A stretch of DNA of 64,000 bases from an uncultured Dialister sp. (GCA_934193095.1 CAKPUX010000002.1:58222-122221), one strand, 5' to 3'. Positions 8,822 through 17,353 are shown, counted from the stretch's first letter. The notes: generated by a model from the sequence alone, not told the origin. A program made the numbers and translations.

Positions 8822-9330
8822 GGGGAAAATCTATAAGATTGGTGTCGGACCCTGAAGCAAAAGAAAAACTGCTAAATAATTTGGATAAGACAGTCATGTA
8901 GGCGGCTGTAGGAAAGAGTCTCCTAAACTGCTGGCTGCAGAATTGAAGTCAAATAAAATCTGCGGAAGACCGTTGACACTAGAATAAGTCGGGTACTATC
9001 TGGATTCTTCTATTGAGAAGTACGAGGATCACGCGGCTTCCGTTGGCAAAGAGTAGTGAGGTTGACAGAAGAATACAATTGGTGGGTACTGTGCTAGCAA
9101 AAGGAAGTCGCGATTTTTTATGATTAAAGATTGGCTCACTTTTTCATTGACATTCACACCTTTGCCAAAGAAGAAGCCGATGCGGCCCTTAAAGCCATCG
9201 ACGTCGATAACCTGTAGCAGCTCATCGAAGCGCAGATGAAGAACCTCACCGAATCTGAGATGCCAGATGTGTATTTCATAAATCCGCTCTTCTTCTTTGT
9301 TGGAAAAAGGGAAAATTTGCCAACAAATTA
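8822..9330. other. Non-coding stretch with possible gene debris
   Basis: No intact gene. Around 9160-9290 a frame reads FAKEEADAALKAIDVDNL, stop, then QLIEAQMKNLTESEM, which looks like a decayed coding segment of unknown origin. Nothing else recognised. Confidence 0.3.
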
Positions 9331-9332
9331 AA

Positions 9333-9362
9333 AAGAGAGCAGATGTGTCTGCTCTCCTTTTG
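9333..9362. terminator. Bidirectional terminator
   Basis: AGAGAGCAGA, TGTG loop, TCTGCTCTC with T residues on one side and A residues on the other. It sits 10 bases beyond the stop of the minus-strand small gene. Confidence 0.75.
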
Positions 9363-9371
9363 AAATGGTGT

Positions 9372-9605
9372 TTAGCGCTTAAATCTACCAGCGTAGTAAG
9401 ATGCTATTCCGTACCCGTCGTTGGCTCCATCATCATACCCTAAATGGTAACCTTGGCGGCGTCCCCGAATATAAGCGGCTTTCTTCTCTTCCTCCATTTG
9501 TTGCTTTAAGCGACGAATCCGTTCTTCCGTCTGCACTTCTTTCTGGTAAATCATACTTGCTTCCCTAAAGTTATCTGCTTGGTCGCTTATCAGATAGCCC
9601 GCCAT
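9372..9605 (-). CDS. Small charged protein of unknown function
   Basis: 77 aa. The middle (about 22-45) is a strongly charged coiled-coil-like helix; the tail is Gly/Tyr/Asp-rich (GYHLGYDDGANDGYG). No ribosome site is obvious before the ATG, which lowers confidence, but the matched terminator and the divergent promoter region to its right favour a real gene. Divergent from the XseA-like gene. Confidence 0.45.
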   Translation of the reverse strand: MAGYLISDQADNFREASMIYQKEVQTEERIRRLKQQMEEEKKAAYIRGRRQGYHLGYDDGANDGYGIASYYAGRFKR

Positions 9606-9641
9606 CTTTTGTCAGGCAGCCGCATTATAGATAAATTTTTT

Positions 9642-9670
9642 TATACAGTTATATGTCTTGGTACTATAAT
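9642..9670 (+). promoter_or_regulatory. Probable sigma-A promoter of the XseA-like gene
   Basis: TATACA (9642-9647), 17-base spacer, TATAAT (9665-9670), 38 bases before the start codon. Confidence 0.5.
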
Positions 9671-9707
9671 ATGGTTAATACACTTTTATTGAAAGGATTT
9701 GAGAACT

Positions 9708-10937
9708 ATGATCTTGTTGCATATTCCTGAGGCCAAAGGCTATACTAAAGAAAAACAAGAATTTAGAGACAAGATAAAAAAGGAGTTTGGTGTTAGATGG
9801 AATCGAGACTTAATAAACCCAGTAACCAATACTAAAGGTTGCTGGTGCATTTCTGGTGATAAGGCCGCTGGTATTCCCTCCAAATGGTTAATTAGCCAGG
9901 AAATAAATTTTGCAGATTTTCTTATGAACGCTGGTAAGCAGGTACAAGTTCCTAACCTTTTATACACATTCAAAGCGGATGTGCATGATGTATATTGCGG
10001 CCCTAATGAAGCTTTTTACATGTATACCTTGTTTACGGAACATAATCTTAAAAGAACCATTAAAGTAAAGGTGCCTTTTAACCTGCTCGAAGATAAGCAT
10101 TACAAGGAATTCATTGATAAAGAAGTTGAAGTGACCGGTCGTGTTTTTGTATACAAGCCTTACCTTACATTCCAGATAGAGGCAATTAGCTTTAAACTGG
10201 TTGGGTCATGCACGCGGTTAAAAGAGTTAGAAAAATGGCAATCTGTATGTGATGAATTGGTTACGAAAAAAGTAGCAAATAACGATCCCTGGCCAGATGG
10301 AATCCAAAAAGTTGGATTGATTGCAAATACGAATAGCAGTGGTTATGTTGATTTTATTGATGAAATAACAAAGCATAATGCAATACTATCAGAAAATATC
10401 ATCACAAAAAATGTTACGATGAAGCTGGAAGATATAGTGAACGCATTGCAAGAATTAAATAAAGAGTCTAATTGTGATGTTATTTGTATTGTTCGTGGCG
10501 GGGGAGATCCGGAAACCCTCATAGACTATTCTCGGCCAGAATTCTTGGAAGCTATTGTAAATTCAAAAATACCAGTTGTAACAGGCATTGGGCATTCCAC
10601 TGATAATCTATTGTGTAAACAAGTGGCATTTCATGCATCTAAGACTCCTACTGCTGCTGCTAATTATATCAATACACAGGTATATAAGAAGAAAAAAGAA
10701 AAGCGGGGAGAACAACAAGCCAAGTTCTTCAATCAGCAATTAGAAAAAAGGGAAAGGGCCGCTATTAATTGGAAGGAAAGATGCCTAAACGCGGAGAAAA
10801 AAATAGAAGAACTTGAAAAAGAAATCAGTGCGTTAAATACTCAAATTGCGAAATTAAGTCAGAAGAAAGCAGAGATAACCTCTGAAAAACAGCCAGAGCC
10901 TAAGAAGCAGAATTGGTTTTCAAAACTCTTCAAGTAA
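9708..10937 (+). CDS. Stand-alone exonuclease VII large subunit-like protein
   Basis: 409 aa from the ATG at 9708 (GAAAGGA about 10 bases upstream; the TTG at 9699 is too close to it). An N-terminal segment with an OB-fold-like stretch (about 85-165) leads into a domain with the XseA hallmarks: VRGGGDPETL (262-271), PVVTGIGHSTDN (289-300) and KTPTAAAN (312-319). A charged coiled coil (about 325-385) and a basic aromatic tail NWFSKLFK follow. Canonical XseA pairs with the small subunit XseB, and no xseB is adjacent. The DNA is visibly AT-richer than the core genes, suggesting transfer. A nuclease acting on single-stranded DNA is expected; the biological role is open. Confidence 0.7.
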   Translation: MILLHIPEAKGYTKEKQEFRDKIKKEFGVRWNRDLINPVTNTKGCWCISGDKAAGIPSKWLISQEINFADFLMNAGKQVQVPNLLYTFKADVHDVYCGPNEAFYMYTLFTEHNLKRTIKVKVPFNLLEDKHYKEFIDKEVEVTGRVFVYKPYLTFQIEAISFKLVGSCTRLKELEKWQSVCDELVTKKVANNDPWPDGIQKVGLIANTNSSGYVDFIDEITKHNAILSENIITKNVTMKLEDIVNALQELNKESNCDVICIVRGGGDPETLIDYSRPEFLEAIVNSKIPVVTGIGHSTDNLLCKQVAFHASKTPTAAANYINTQVYKKKKEKRGEQQAKFFNQQLEKRERAAINWKERCLNAEKKIEELEKEISALNTQIAKLSQKKAEITSEKQPEPKKQNWFSKLFK

Positions 10938-10975
10938 ATCCTAAGTTGATATAAATTGCCGTAAAATCAAGGAAA

Positions 10976-11016
10976 ATAGAACCTTACAGGACTAGAAATA
11001 ATCTTGTAGGGCTTTG
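10976..11016 (+). terminator. Terminator of the XseA-like gene, TAGTCTTGCAGGGCTTT family
   Basis: AACCTTACAGGACTA pairs with AATCTTGTAGGGCTTT, 40 bases after the stop. Third and most diverged member of the hairpin family at 3571 and 5033. Confidence 0.55.
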
Positions 11017-11095
11017 TTCTAAATAAAGTTTTTCTATATAGCCATATATTGTCATACTGTTATAGTATAATAAAGGAAACAGGAGGTGATACAGG

Positions 11096-11463
11096 ATGCT
11101 GAGATGGAAAAACTATTGCATCGCCGGATTATTATGTTCGCCTAAGAGATATACAAATTTCATTAGGCCTGGAACTAAAGCAAATGGGCAATCTGATATG
11201 CATTCCTGAAGTTACCTATTTATACTATGAACGTGCTAATACAATTGAGATGTCTTTAGAAACTTTGATTCAATTTGCTGTTAAAACTTGGCGTCTCACT
11301 TGATTTCCTGATGGGCTTAACGGATGAACTAGCGCCATATACATCTGCTTCAAACTCTGCGCCGCTGGAGAGAGCAGACACTTCAAGGGTTAGAGAAATG
11401 CGGCTTGAACAGGGGATTACGGGAAAAGCCATGGTGGAACAGTTAGAAGTTTCCGGCGGATGA
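11096..11463 (+). pseudogene. XRE-family regulator, frameshifted remnant
   Basis: A good ribosome site (AGGAGGTGAT at 11081) precedes ATG 11096. The reading then has to shift twice to give a typical XRE/Cro protein: a frame with SPDYYVRLRDIQISLGLELKQ, then SLETLIQFA, then after another shift KLGVSLDFLMGLTDE, the usual end of such HTH domains. Remaining codons run to TGA near 11461 and merge with the recombinase remnant. It was probably the repressor of the lost element that carried the recombinase. Confidence 0.7.
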
Positions 11464-12446
11464 TAGCAGATGCAGAAGCCGGGAAGATTGACATCATCAT
11501 CACCAAATCCATACAGCGCTTCGCGAGAAATACTGTCGACCTTCTCCAGACAGTACGACAATTAAAAGAACAAGGGGGCGAGGTCTGGTTCGAAAAAGAG
11601 AATATCCATACCATGAGCGGGGATGGGGAACTGATGATGACCATTCTCGCATCCCTTGCCCAGGCGGAAAGCCGTTCCATCAGTGAAAATGTCAGATGGA
11701 GAGTAAAGAAACGATTTGAGAAGGGCATCCCCAATGGGCATTTCCGAATTTATGGTTATCGCTGGGAGGACGACCAGTTAGTTGTCATTCCTTCGGAAGC
11801 GGCCATCGTCAAACGCATCTTCCAGAATTTCATTGACGGGAAGTCCCGGCTGGAAACAGAGCTGGAATTTGCTGCGGAGGGGATCAAGACGCGAAACGGT
11901 TGCCAATGGCTGGATTCGAATATCAAAAAGATTCTTACTAACATCACCTATACAGGCAACTTGCTATTACAAAAGGAGTACATTACAGACCCCATCACCA
12001 AGCATCGGAAGAAGAACCAGGGTGAGCTGACAAAGTACTACGTCGAGAATACTCATGAAGCCATTATCGATAAAGAGACATTCGATTATGTGCAGCAGGA
12101 AATGGCACGGCGGCGTGAGCTGGGTCCATTGGCAAACAAAGCGCTGAATACCTCCTGCTTCACGGGAAAAATCAAGTGCGGTATCTGTGGCAAAAGCTTC
12201 GTCCATTGTATCCGTCATGACAGAGGTGGTTCAGAAGTATGGGAATGCCAGTCTCATAAAGTAAGGAACTGCAAGTGCAGCATGAAGGGCGCTGTTCCTG
12301 CTAAAGTGCTGCATGAAGAATGCGCTGCGGTCCTCAGTCTGGAAGAATTCAACAGGCTATGGTGCAGTCTGGTAGACTTCATCACCGTTTACAGCAAAGA
12401 AGACATTCGGGTAACCTTCAAAGACGGGACAGAAATCAAAGCATAA
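11460..12446 (+). pseudogene. Large serine recombinase lacking its catalytic N-terminus
   Basis: The 328-residue frame begins at MIADAEAGKIDIIITKSIQRFARN, which in intact large serine recombinases lies about 60-70 residues into the resolvase domain. The nucleophilic serine and the Arg in the YxRVS(T/S) segment are absent. Downstream parts are present: the end of the resolvase fold, the recombinase domain (YGYRWEDDQL to about residue 190) and the zinc ribbon CGICGKSF...CQSHKVRNC. Upstream in the same frame only about 7 plausible codons (SFRRM) precede, then unrelated XRE sequence, so a deletion joined the two genes near 11440. It should be inactive. Confidence 0.8.
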
Positions 12447-12449
12447 AAA

Positions 12450-12498
12450 GAAATAGAGACAGCTTGTCCGAACAAACAGCAAGCTGTCTCTATTTTCT
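12450..12498. terminator. Bidirectional terminator between converging genes
   Basis: AAATAGAGACAGCTTG pairs with CAAGCTGTCTCTATTTT, with T tracts on both strands. It serves the recombinase remnant and the SAP-domain gene. Confidence 0.85.
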
Positions 12499-12500
12499 TT

Positions 12501-13658
12501 TTACAAGGAATTCAACATAGCCCGAAGCCTTTTTTCAGCGGTACTGTAAATATTATCTAACGTGTCCAAGTCTTCTGCGAGTTCAGCCATAACGATTTCG
12601 ACACATTCTTGATTGGTAAAGATGCGCCGATACAGGCTGATGGATTCAAAGTGGTATAAAAGTTTTTGCCGAAGTTCCCCATCAGAAAATTCTAAGCGCC
12701 CCTGTAGATTTGCAAGCCATTGCTTTATTGCAGGGGGCAATTTAACAGATGAGTGATCATAGGGGAAATCATATTCTAAAGCAAGTTGCAATCTGAATTT
12801 TTTACCGATGTCATCGAATTCATTATTATCCATACCGCTCAAATCATAAGCGATTACTTCACACAATAGGTTGAATGCCTGGTCATATCGCTTTTCTTCG
12901 AAGAGAAATTCATACATATTGAGCCTGGTATTGCGATAAAGGCCCATGTCACCTTCGTGCAGGTGTTTAAGTGATTCCTCATTGAAGAACTGCCAGATAA
13001 GATCCCGATAGCCAAAATGGCGGGGATTCTTATGATTCAGACGGTCGTTCATCTCCCAGACGGACATGTACTTATGGCGGTGGAGATAGGGGACATATTG
13101 GTTTTCCGCAAGCTCCTGCTGCCCGGATTCTGTCAGTTCATAAAAACGCACAGGAAATTTTTTCTCCAAGTCTTCGAGCGATGCATTTTCTAATAAACGG
13201 TCGATCAGCTCCGCTTTCTTTCCGCTTACCTTCTGGCCGATGGCCTTCAGTTCCTTTTTAATCATTGGCACCGTCAGATTTTGAATGGCAGACCGTAAAT
13301 CCCCTGGCTGGATGAATCCTCTTCTTTCGAGTGATTTCAGCACAGCACCAGGATGCTCTACCGAATACTCATAATACCAAAATCCCTGGAAATGATTATT
13401 CCTGGAACTGGTAGAAAACGTGTGTGCATAGTCCAGCATCAAGATTTCATGCGGGTACAAACCTCTTTTTGTAGGGACCGCTTTTTTTAGAAGCACATTG
13501 AGCGGGACTATATCTGGCGACGGGCTGTCAGCAGGAGGTTCCTGTGAAAAGGTAATTTTCACAAGAGGAGGATTATCTTGCGCAGTCGTCTGCTCTATTA
13601 CTGGCAGGTTGTCGGTGGAATTGTGAAATATTTTTTTGAAAACGTCGAATAGGCCCAT
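12501..13658 (-). CDS. SAP-domain protein of unknown function
   Basis: 385 aa when started at the ATG at 13658, which has GAAGGAG 8 bases upstream; a longer frame to 13748 lacks a ribosome site. Residues 128-160 (LTVPMIKKELKAIGQKVSG...AELIDRLLEN) form a SAP domain, a two-helix DNA-binding module. Flanking regions are mixed helical, with a Pro/Gln-rich linker at about 20-50. It is a lone gene between element debris on both sides. Function unknown; DNA binding is inferred from the SAP motif. Confidence 0.7.
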   Translation of the reverse strand: MGLFDVFKKIFHNSTDNLPVIEQTTAQDNPPLVKITFSQEPPADSPSPDIVPLNVLLKKAVPTKRGLYPHEILMLDYAHTFSTSSRNNHFQGFWYYEYSVEHPGAVLKSLERRGFIQPGDLRSAIQNLTVPMIKKELKAIGQKVSGKKAELIDRLLENASLEDLEKKFPVRFYELTESGQQELAENQYVPYLHRHKYMSVWEMNDRLNHKNPRHFGYRDLIWQFFNEESLKHLHEGDMGLYRNTRLNMYEFLFEEKRYDQAFNLLCEVIAYDLSGMDNNEFDDIGKKFRLQLALEYDFPYDHSSVKLPPAIKQWLANLQGRLEFSDGELRQKLLYHFESISLYRRIFTNQECVEIVMAELAEDLDTLDNIYSTAEKRLRAMLNSL

Positions 13659-13796
13659 GTAATCTACTCCTTCTCGTTGGATTTCTTTTCCTTCAGTATA
13701 CCATGCTGACGGAGATTTGTAAGGGAAACGTTCTACATACCGATGCACACGGGGGTGTTCAAAATCCTTGCAATCGTTTCATTGTATCAATTACGT

Positions 13797-14022
13797 GACC
13801 TGTTGAGATTCTTGCTGTGGATCCGGGGAAGAAAAAATGTTTGTGCAGTCCATGAAATTCATCGAAACGCACAGCGGGCGCAATGATAATGTTTCCATCT
13901 TCGGACAGAAATCAAATCCGGACACCTGAAAATGGCGGAAATCAATATGGCCATCCGTGGAATTGAGGCAAATCTGGGGGTGTATCCGAAGGATACCTTT
14001 GTTATAGACTTGCAGTCGTGAG
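13797..14022 (+). pseudogene. Relic of a type I restriction-modification methylase (HsdM)
   Basis: Two short frames are clear HsdM: MFVQSMKFIETHSGRNDN followed by VSIFGQKSNPDT, then after a one-base deletion in ACCTG(G)AAA, KMAEINMAIRGIEANLG and VYPKDTF. Just upstream VDPG is all that remains of the DPACGTGG motif I, with bases lost between it and MFVQS. The rest of hsdM and any hsdS/hsdR are not visible. A minus-strand frame over the same bases is a shadow. Confidence 0.75.
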
Positions 14023-14153
14023 CGCTTCGACTTCATCATGGCCCCTTCAGCCTGTCGAACTGAGGGCAGAAAAATCTGGTGGATGACCTGCGTTCCCTCC
14101 TCACTTGATTCGGAAATCAATTGACCGGTGTCTTACCACATAACCTCAAATCA

Positions 14154-14190
14154 AAAAACGCTATCCACGAAAATGTGGATAGCGTTTTAT
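14154..14190. terminator. Bidirectional terminator
   Basis: AAAACGCTATCCAC pairs with GTGGATAGCGTTTT around a 6-base loop; it lies about 50 bases past the stop of the nitronate monooxygenase gene. Confidence 0.8.
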
Positions 14191-14237
14191 CATGTCTAAA
14201 GTCTAATGGCTGATGTCTAGTCACCAGTCGCCAGCGA

Positions 14238-15296
14238 TTAGTCCTGGGTCAGTTCCTGGATGAGCTCATGGACGGTCGTGATCTTATCGATGCGATAGGC
14301 GTTCGCACCGCAGAAGACGAGGCCGTGGTCTACATCGCCGTGGACGGCGTGGATGAGGGCCATGGTGATGCAGTAGGGGGTGGTCGCCGGGTCGCAGGTC
14401 TTGAGGCAGTGGAAGCAGCCCTGCGGCGGGATGCGGTGCTCGGTGAAGGCTTTGACGAAAGGGTTCAGGAGCGCGCGGCCTGGCATGTGGACCGGGCTCT
14501 GTACGATGGTGACGTCGCTCTCTTTGGCATTCACATACATCTGTTTGAATTCGTCAGCGGCGTCGCATTCTTTGGTGGCGACGAAACGGGTCGCCATCTG
14601 CACGCCGGAGAGACCGAGGGAGAGGTAGTGCTCGATGTCTTTCTTATCGAAGACGCCGCCGCCGAAGATGACGGGGATCTTCTTTTCGAATTTTTCTTCA
14701 AATTCTTTGACAACGGCAAGGATTTCTTTGATTTCATTTTCATAGCCGTCGCTTTCGTGCTCCTTTACCTGTTCTCTGGTGTAACCGAGATGGCCGCCGG
14801 CTTTCGGGCCTTCGATGACGACCATGTCAGCGGTACGGTGATGGTGGCGTTCCCACAGCTTCAGGATGACGCGGGCTGCTTTCGGGGAGCCGATGATCGG
14901 GGCGATCTTGGTGTCTGTGCCTTCCACGCAGGCGGGGAGATCGGCAGGAAGTCCCGCGCCGGAGAAGATGATGTCTGCACCGTTTTCTGCTGCGCAGCGG
15001 GCATAGTCTTCATAGTGATGGCCTTTGGACATGATGTTCACGCCGATGATGCCGGTCTTTGCTTTTTCTCTGGCTTTCAGCAGTTCGGATTTCAGTGCGC
15101 GAAGGTTAGCATTCACTGTATTTGTTTTGAAGTCTGGTTCATTGAAGCCTACGTTGGCAGCAGAGATGACACCTACACCGCCTTCATTGGCTACGGCACT
15201 TGCGAGGCCTGAGAGGCTGACGCCGATGCCCATGCCTCCCTGTACGATCGGTACGGTAGCGGTCAGGTTGCCAATGTGTAATGCTGGTAATTTCAT
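14238..15296 (-). CDS. Nitronate monooxygenase / FabK-like flavoprotein
   Basis: 352 aa TIM-barrel flavoprotein of the 2-nitropropane dioxygenase family. Visible are the N-terminal VPIVQGGMGIGVS, ADIIFSGAGLPADLP, the GPKAGGHLG loop with its His, and IFGGGVF...GVQMATRF for FMN phosphate binding. The same family contains enoyl-ACP reductase II (FabK); no other enoyl reductase is seen in the divergent fab cluster, so a fatty acid role is possible. However, at 352 aa with the Cys-rich tail CFHCLKTC, it resembles the NMO/YrpB group more than classic FabK. AGGAGA nine bases before the ATG supports the start. Confidence 0.75.
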   Translation of the reverse strand: MKLPALHIGNLTATVPIVQGGMGIGVSLSGLASAVANEGGVGVISAANVGFNEPDFKTNTVNANLRALKSELLKAREKAKTGIIGVNIMSKGHHYEDYARCAAENGADIIFSGAGLPADLPACVEGTDTKIAPIIGSPKAARVILKLWERHHHRTADMVVIEGPKAGGHLGYTREQVKEHESDGYENEIKEILAVVKEFEEKFEKKIPVIFGGGVFDKKDIEHYLSLGLSGVQMATRFVATKECDAADEFKQMYVNAKESDVTIVQSPVHMPGRALLNPFVKAFTEHRIPPQGCFHCLKTCDPATTPYCITMALIHAVHGDVDHGLVFCGANAYRIDKITTVHELIQELTQD

Positions 15297-15768
15297 GTGA
15301 TTTTCTCCTAAAATATTCTACAAATCTCACTTTTAAATAACTATACGGTATCACAGATATGTTTGACAAAATAGCAAGCATGAAGTATCCTGTATTTACT
15401 GTAGTTTATGCCATGAGATGAAATAAGTCAATGGATAAGTTTTTAAACAATCCTGAATTTTTAGCAAACGAATTACGCGGCGCGTTTAAATTATCACCTG
15501 GTGATAAAATCCGAGGCGAAAAAAGTCAGTAAATGTGGGCGATTTCCCTGATTCGGAAAGAAGCCCATCAGGGAGATGCTTTACAAAGTATCTTTTAGAA
15601 ATCGCTAAAACAAATGAAATTTTAATCTACGGATTCAGTGAGTCGCCCATGATATCGATGAAAATCTAAGGAATGTGAAAGAAATATGATTTCCTGCATA
15701 TGTCTCAAAGAAAGGCTCTTTGCTTATTCAATTTCTTCGTGCAATCCTTGACTGCTTGTGATATAGTA
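15297..15768. other. Divergent intergenic region with a palindrome
   Basis: No convincing gene. A 33-codon frame at 15431-15532 (MDKFLNNPEF...) has no ribosome site. A perfect 17-base palindrome TTATCACCTGGTGATAA lies at 15491-15507, close to the operator over the fapR start. The rest shows nothing recognisable. Confidence 0.5.
15491..15507. promoter_or_regulatory. Possible FapR operator, upstream copy
   Basis: TTATCACCTGGTGATAA is a perfect inverted repeat of the same length and layout as FapR boxes (TTAGTACC-type arms around a CTGG-like centre). It differs at 2 of 17 positions from the copy at 15769. Confidence 0.45.
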
Positions 15769-15785
15769 TTATCAGCAGGTGATAA
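15759..15785 (+). promoter_or_regulatory. fapR promoter with overlapping FapR-type operator
   Basis: An extended -10 TGATATAGT (15759-15767) abuts TTATCAGCAGGTGATAA (15769-15785), an imperfect 17-base palindrome. The AGGTGAT at its right end also serves as the ribosome site for the ATG at 15788, so a bound repressor would cover the transcription start. FapR boxes in Bacillus sit over fab promoters and are released by malonyl-CoA; autoregulation here is inferred. Confidence 0.6.
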
Positions 15786-15787
15786 AA

Positions 15788-16324
15788 ATGAGCAGAAATT
15801 TCAAAATGGATAAAACCCAAAGACGCGATGCGATACAGAGCCTGCTCCGCCAACATCCATGTCTGACAGATGGAGATCTGGCAGAGAAATTTTCTGTATC
15901 AAGAGCTACGATCCGTCTGGACAGGCAGGCGCTTGGCATCCCACAGATGCGTGACCGTATGGAGCACCTCGTGGCAGGAAGTCCGGAGGCGCGCGGGCTG
16001 CAGATCTTAGACAAGGATATCGGTATCAAAGGCGTGGGTCTCTTTCAGACCAGCGATGAGATGGCGGATAATCTCGGCGTGGTGGCTGCGGAAAAATTAT
16101 ATGGCGCAGCTGCTGCATTCGCCGAGTCGCTGGCCGGTGTGCCTTTCGCTTCGACGCAGGTCGGAAATATCAAATATAAGATCGCTGTCGAGCCCGGCAC
16201 GGCGCTTGTCGTGAAAGGGCGGATCGTATTGGTCAGAGGAAATAAAAAACATATCTATATCAGTTTCTTTGACGGTGATAAAGAAGTATACCGCGCAAAA
16301 TTTATTATGCAGATCCTGCAGTAA
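15788..16324 (+). CDS. fapR: FapR, malonyl-CoA-responsive repressor of lipid synthesis
   Basis: 178 aa. An N-terminal DeoR-like HTH (about 20-50, LTDGDLAEKFSVSRATIRLDR) precedes a hot-dog fold domain (about 95-178) that binds malonyl-CoA in this family. Start at ATG 15788 (AGGTGAT upstream); an in-frame GTG at 15779 falls inside the operator. It is first in a cluster with plsX 12 bases downstream, the standard fapR-plsX arrangement. Confidence 0.9.
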   Translation: MSRNFKMDKTQRRDAIQSLLRQHPCLTDGDLAEKFSVSRATIRLDRQALGIPQMRDRMEHLVAGSPEARGLQILDKDIGIKGVGLFQTSDEMADNLGVVAAEKLYGAAAAFAESLAGVPFASTQVGNIKYKIAVEPGTALVVKGRIVLVRGNKKHIYISFFDGDKEVYRAKFIMQILQ

Positions 16325-16336
16325 TGGAGGCGTCCT

Positions 16337-17353
16337 GTGAAAAAAATAGCTGTTGACGCGATGGGCGGGGATTTTGCACCGCTGGAAATCGTGCTTGGCG
16401 CCATTCAGGCGGTCAAGGAATACAAAGTGCCTGTCGTTCTTGTGGGAGATGAGGATGCGATCCGCCCCATCCTGGAGAAGCATCATGAGGATCAGAACCC
16501 TCTGATCGAGATTCATCATGCATCAGAAGTGATCGAGATGGGAGAGCATCCCGGGCTGGCGTACCGCAAAAAGAAGGATGCGTCTGTCTCTGTCGGCGCT
16601 CGCCTTGTGCGAGAGGGGGAGTGCGGAGCTCTCGTGGCTCCGGGATCGACCGGGGCAGCCGTTACGGCAGGACTTCTCGGCATCGGCCGTATCAAGGGCA
16701 TCGAGCGTCCGGCCATCCTGACGCCGATCCCTAACCAGAAGGGCGGCTATACGTACCTGATCGATTCCGGCGCGAGCGCGCAGCCGAAGCTGGAGACGTA
16801 TATCCAGAATGCTCTTCTGGGCTATATCTATGCGACGAAGGTCGCGGGTATCCAGCAGCCGAAGATCGGTCTTCTCAATATCGGGGAAGAGGCGACGAAG
16901 GGGAGCCCTTTGGTCACGGAAGCGAATGAGGCGCTTTCCGCACAGAAGGTCATTCCTTTTGCGGGCAATGCGGAAGGCCGCGATGTGATGACGGGAGAAT
17001 TTGATGTCATCGTCACGGATGGATTTACAGGGAATGTAGTCCTGAAATTTGGGGAAGGCGCCGGGAAACTGGTGGCTGCCCTTTTGAAGAATGCTGTCAT
17101 GCAGGGGGGACTTCGCGCGAAGATCGGCGGGCTGCTCCTGAAGCCGGCACTCAAGAAATACATGGCAAAGCCTCTTGACTATGCTGAATACGGCGGTGCG
17201 CCGCTCATGGGTATCAAAGGCGGCCTCATTATCTGCCATGGTGCTTCGAAAGCGAAAGCGATCAAGAATGCCATCCATATGGCGATGGGCGTTTGTCAGG
17301 AGCATCTGGATGAGATCGTGATGGATGCACTGAAGCAGATGGAAAGTAATTAG
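16337..17353 (+). CDS. plsX: Phosphate acyltransferase PlsX
   Basis: 338 aa with GTG start after GGAGG. It has the family signature KIAVDAMGGDFAP at the N-terminus and a Rossmann-like fold rich in Gly loops (APGSTGAAVTAGLLGIGRI, NIGEEATKG). PlsX converts acyl-ACP to acyl-phosphate for PlsY, the first step of phosphatidic acid synthesis at the membrane. Length is normal. It is separated from fabH by 178 bases of repeats rather than directly coupled. Confidence 0.95.
   Translation: MKKIAVDAMGGDFAPLEIVLGAIQAVKEYKVPVVLVGDEDAIRPILEKHHEDQNPLIEIHHASEVIEMGEHPGLAYRKKKDASVSVGARLVREGECGALVAPGSTGAAVTAGLLGIGRIKGIERPAILTPIPNQKGGYTYLIDSGASAQPKLETYIQNALLGYIYATKVAGIQQPKIGLLNIGEEATKGSPLVTEANEALSAQKVIPFAGNAEGRDVMTGEFDVIVTDGFTGNVVLKFGEGAGKLVAALLKNAVMQGGLRAKIGGLLLKPALKKYMAKPLDYAEYGGAPLMGIKGGLIICHGASKAKAIKNAIHMAMGVCQEHLDEIVMDALKQMESN

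Noticed and set aside
13791..14120. 109-codon minus-strand frame
   Set aside because: Covers the HsdM relic, which is recognisable on the plus strand; no ribosome site.
14268..15212. 314-codon frame opposite the nitronate monooxygenase gene
   Set aside because: Antisense shadow; the minus-strand protein has clear family motifs.
15431..15532. 33-codon frame upstream of fapR
   Set aside because: No ribosome site and it contains the operator-like palindrome; probably chance.
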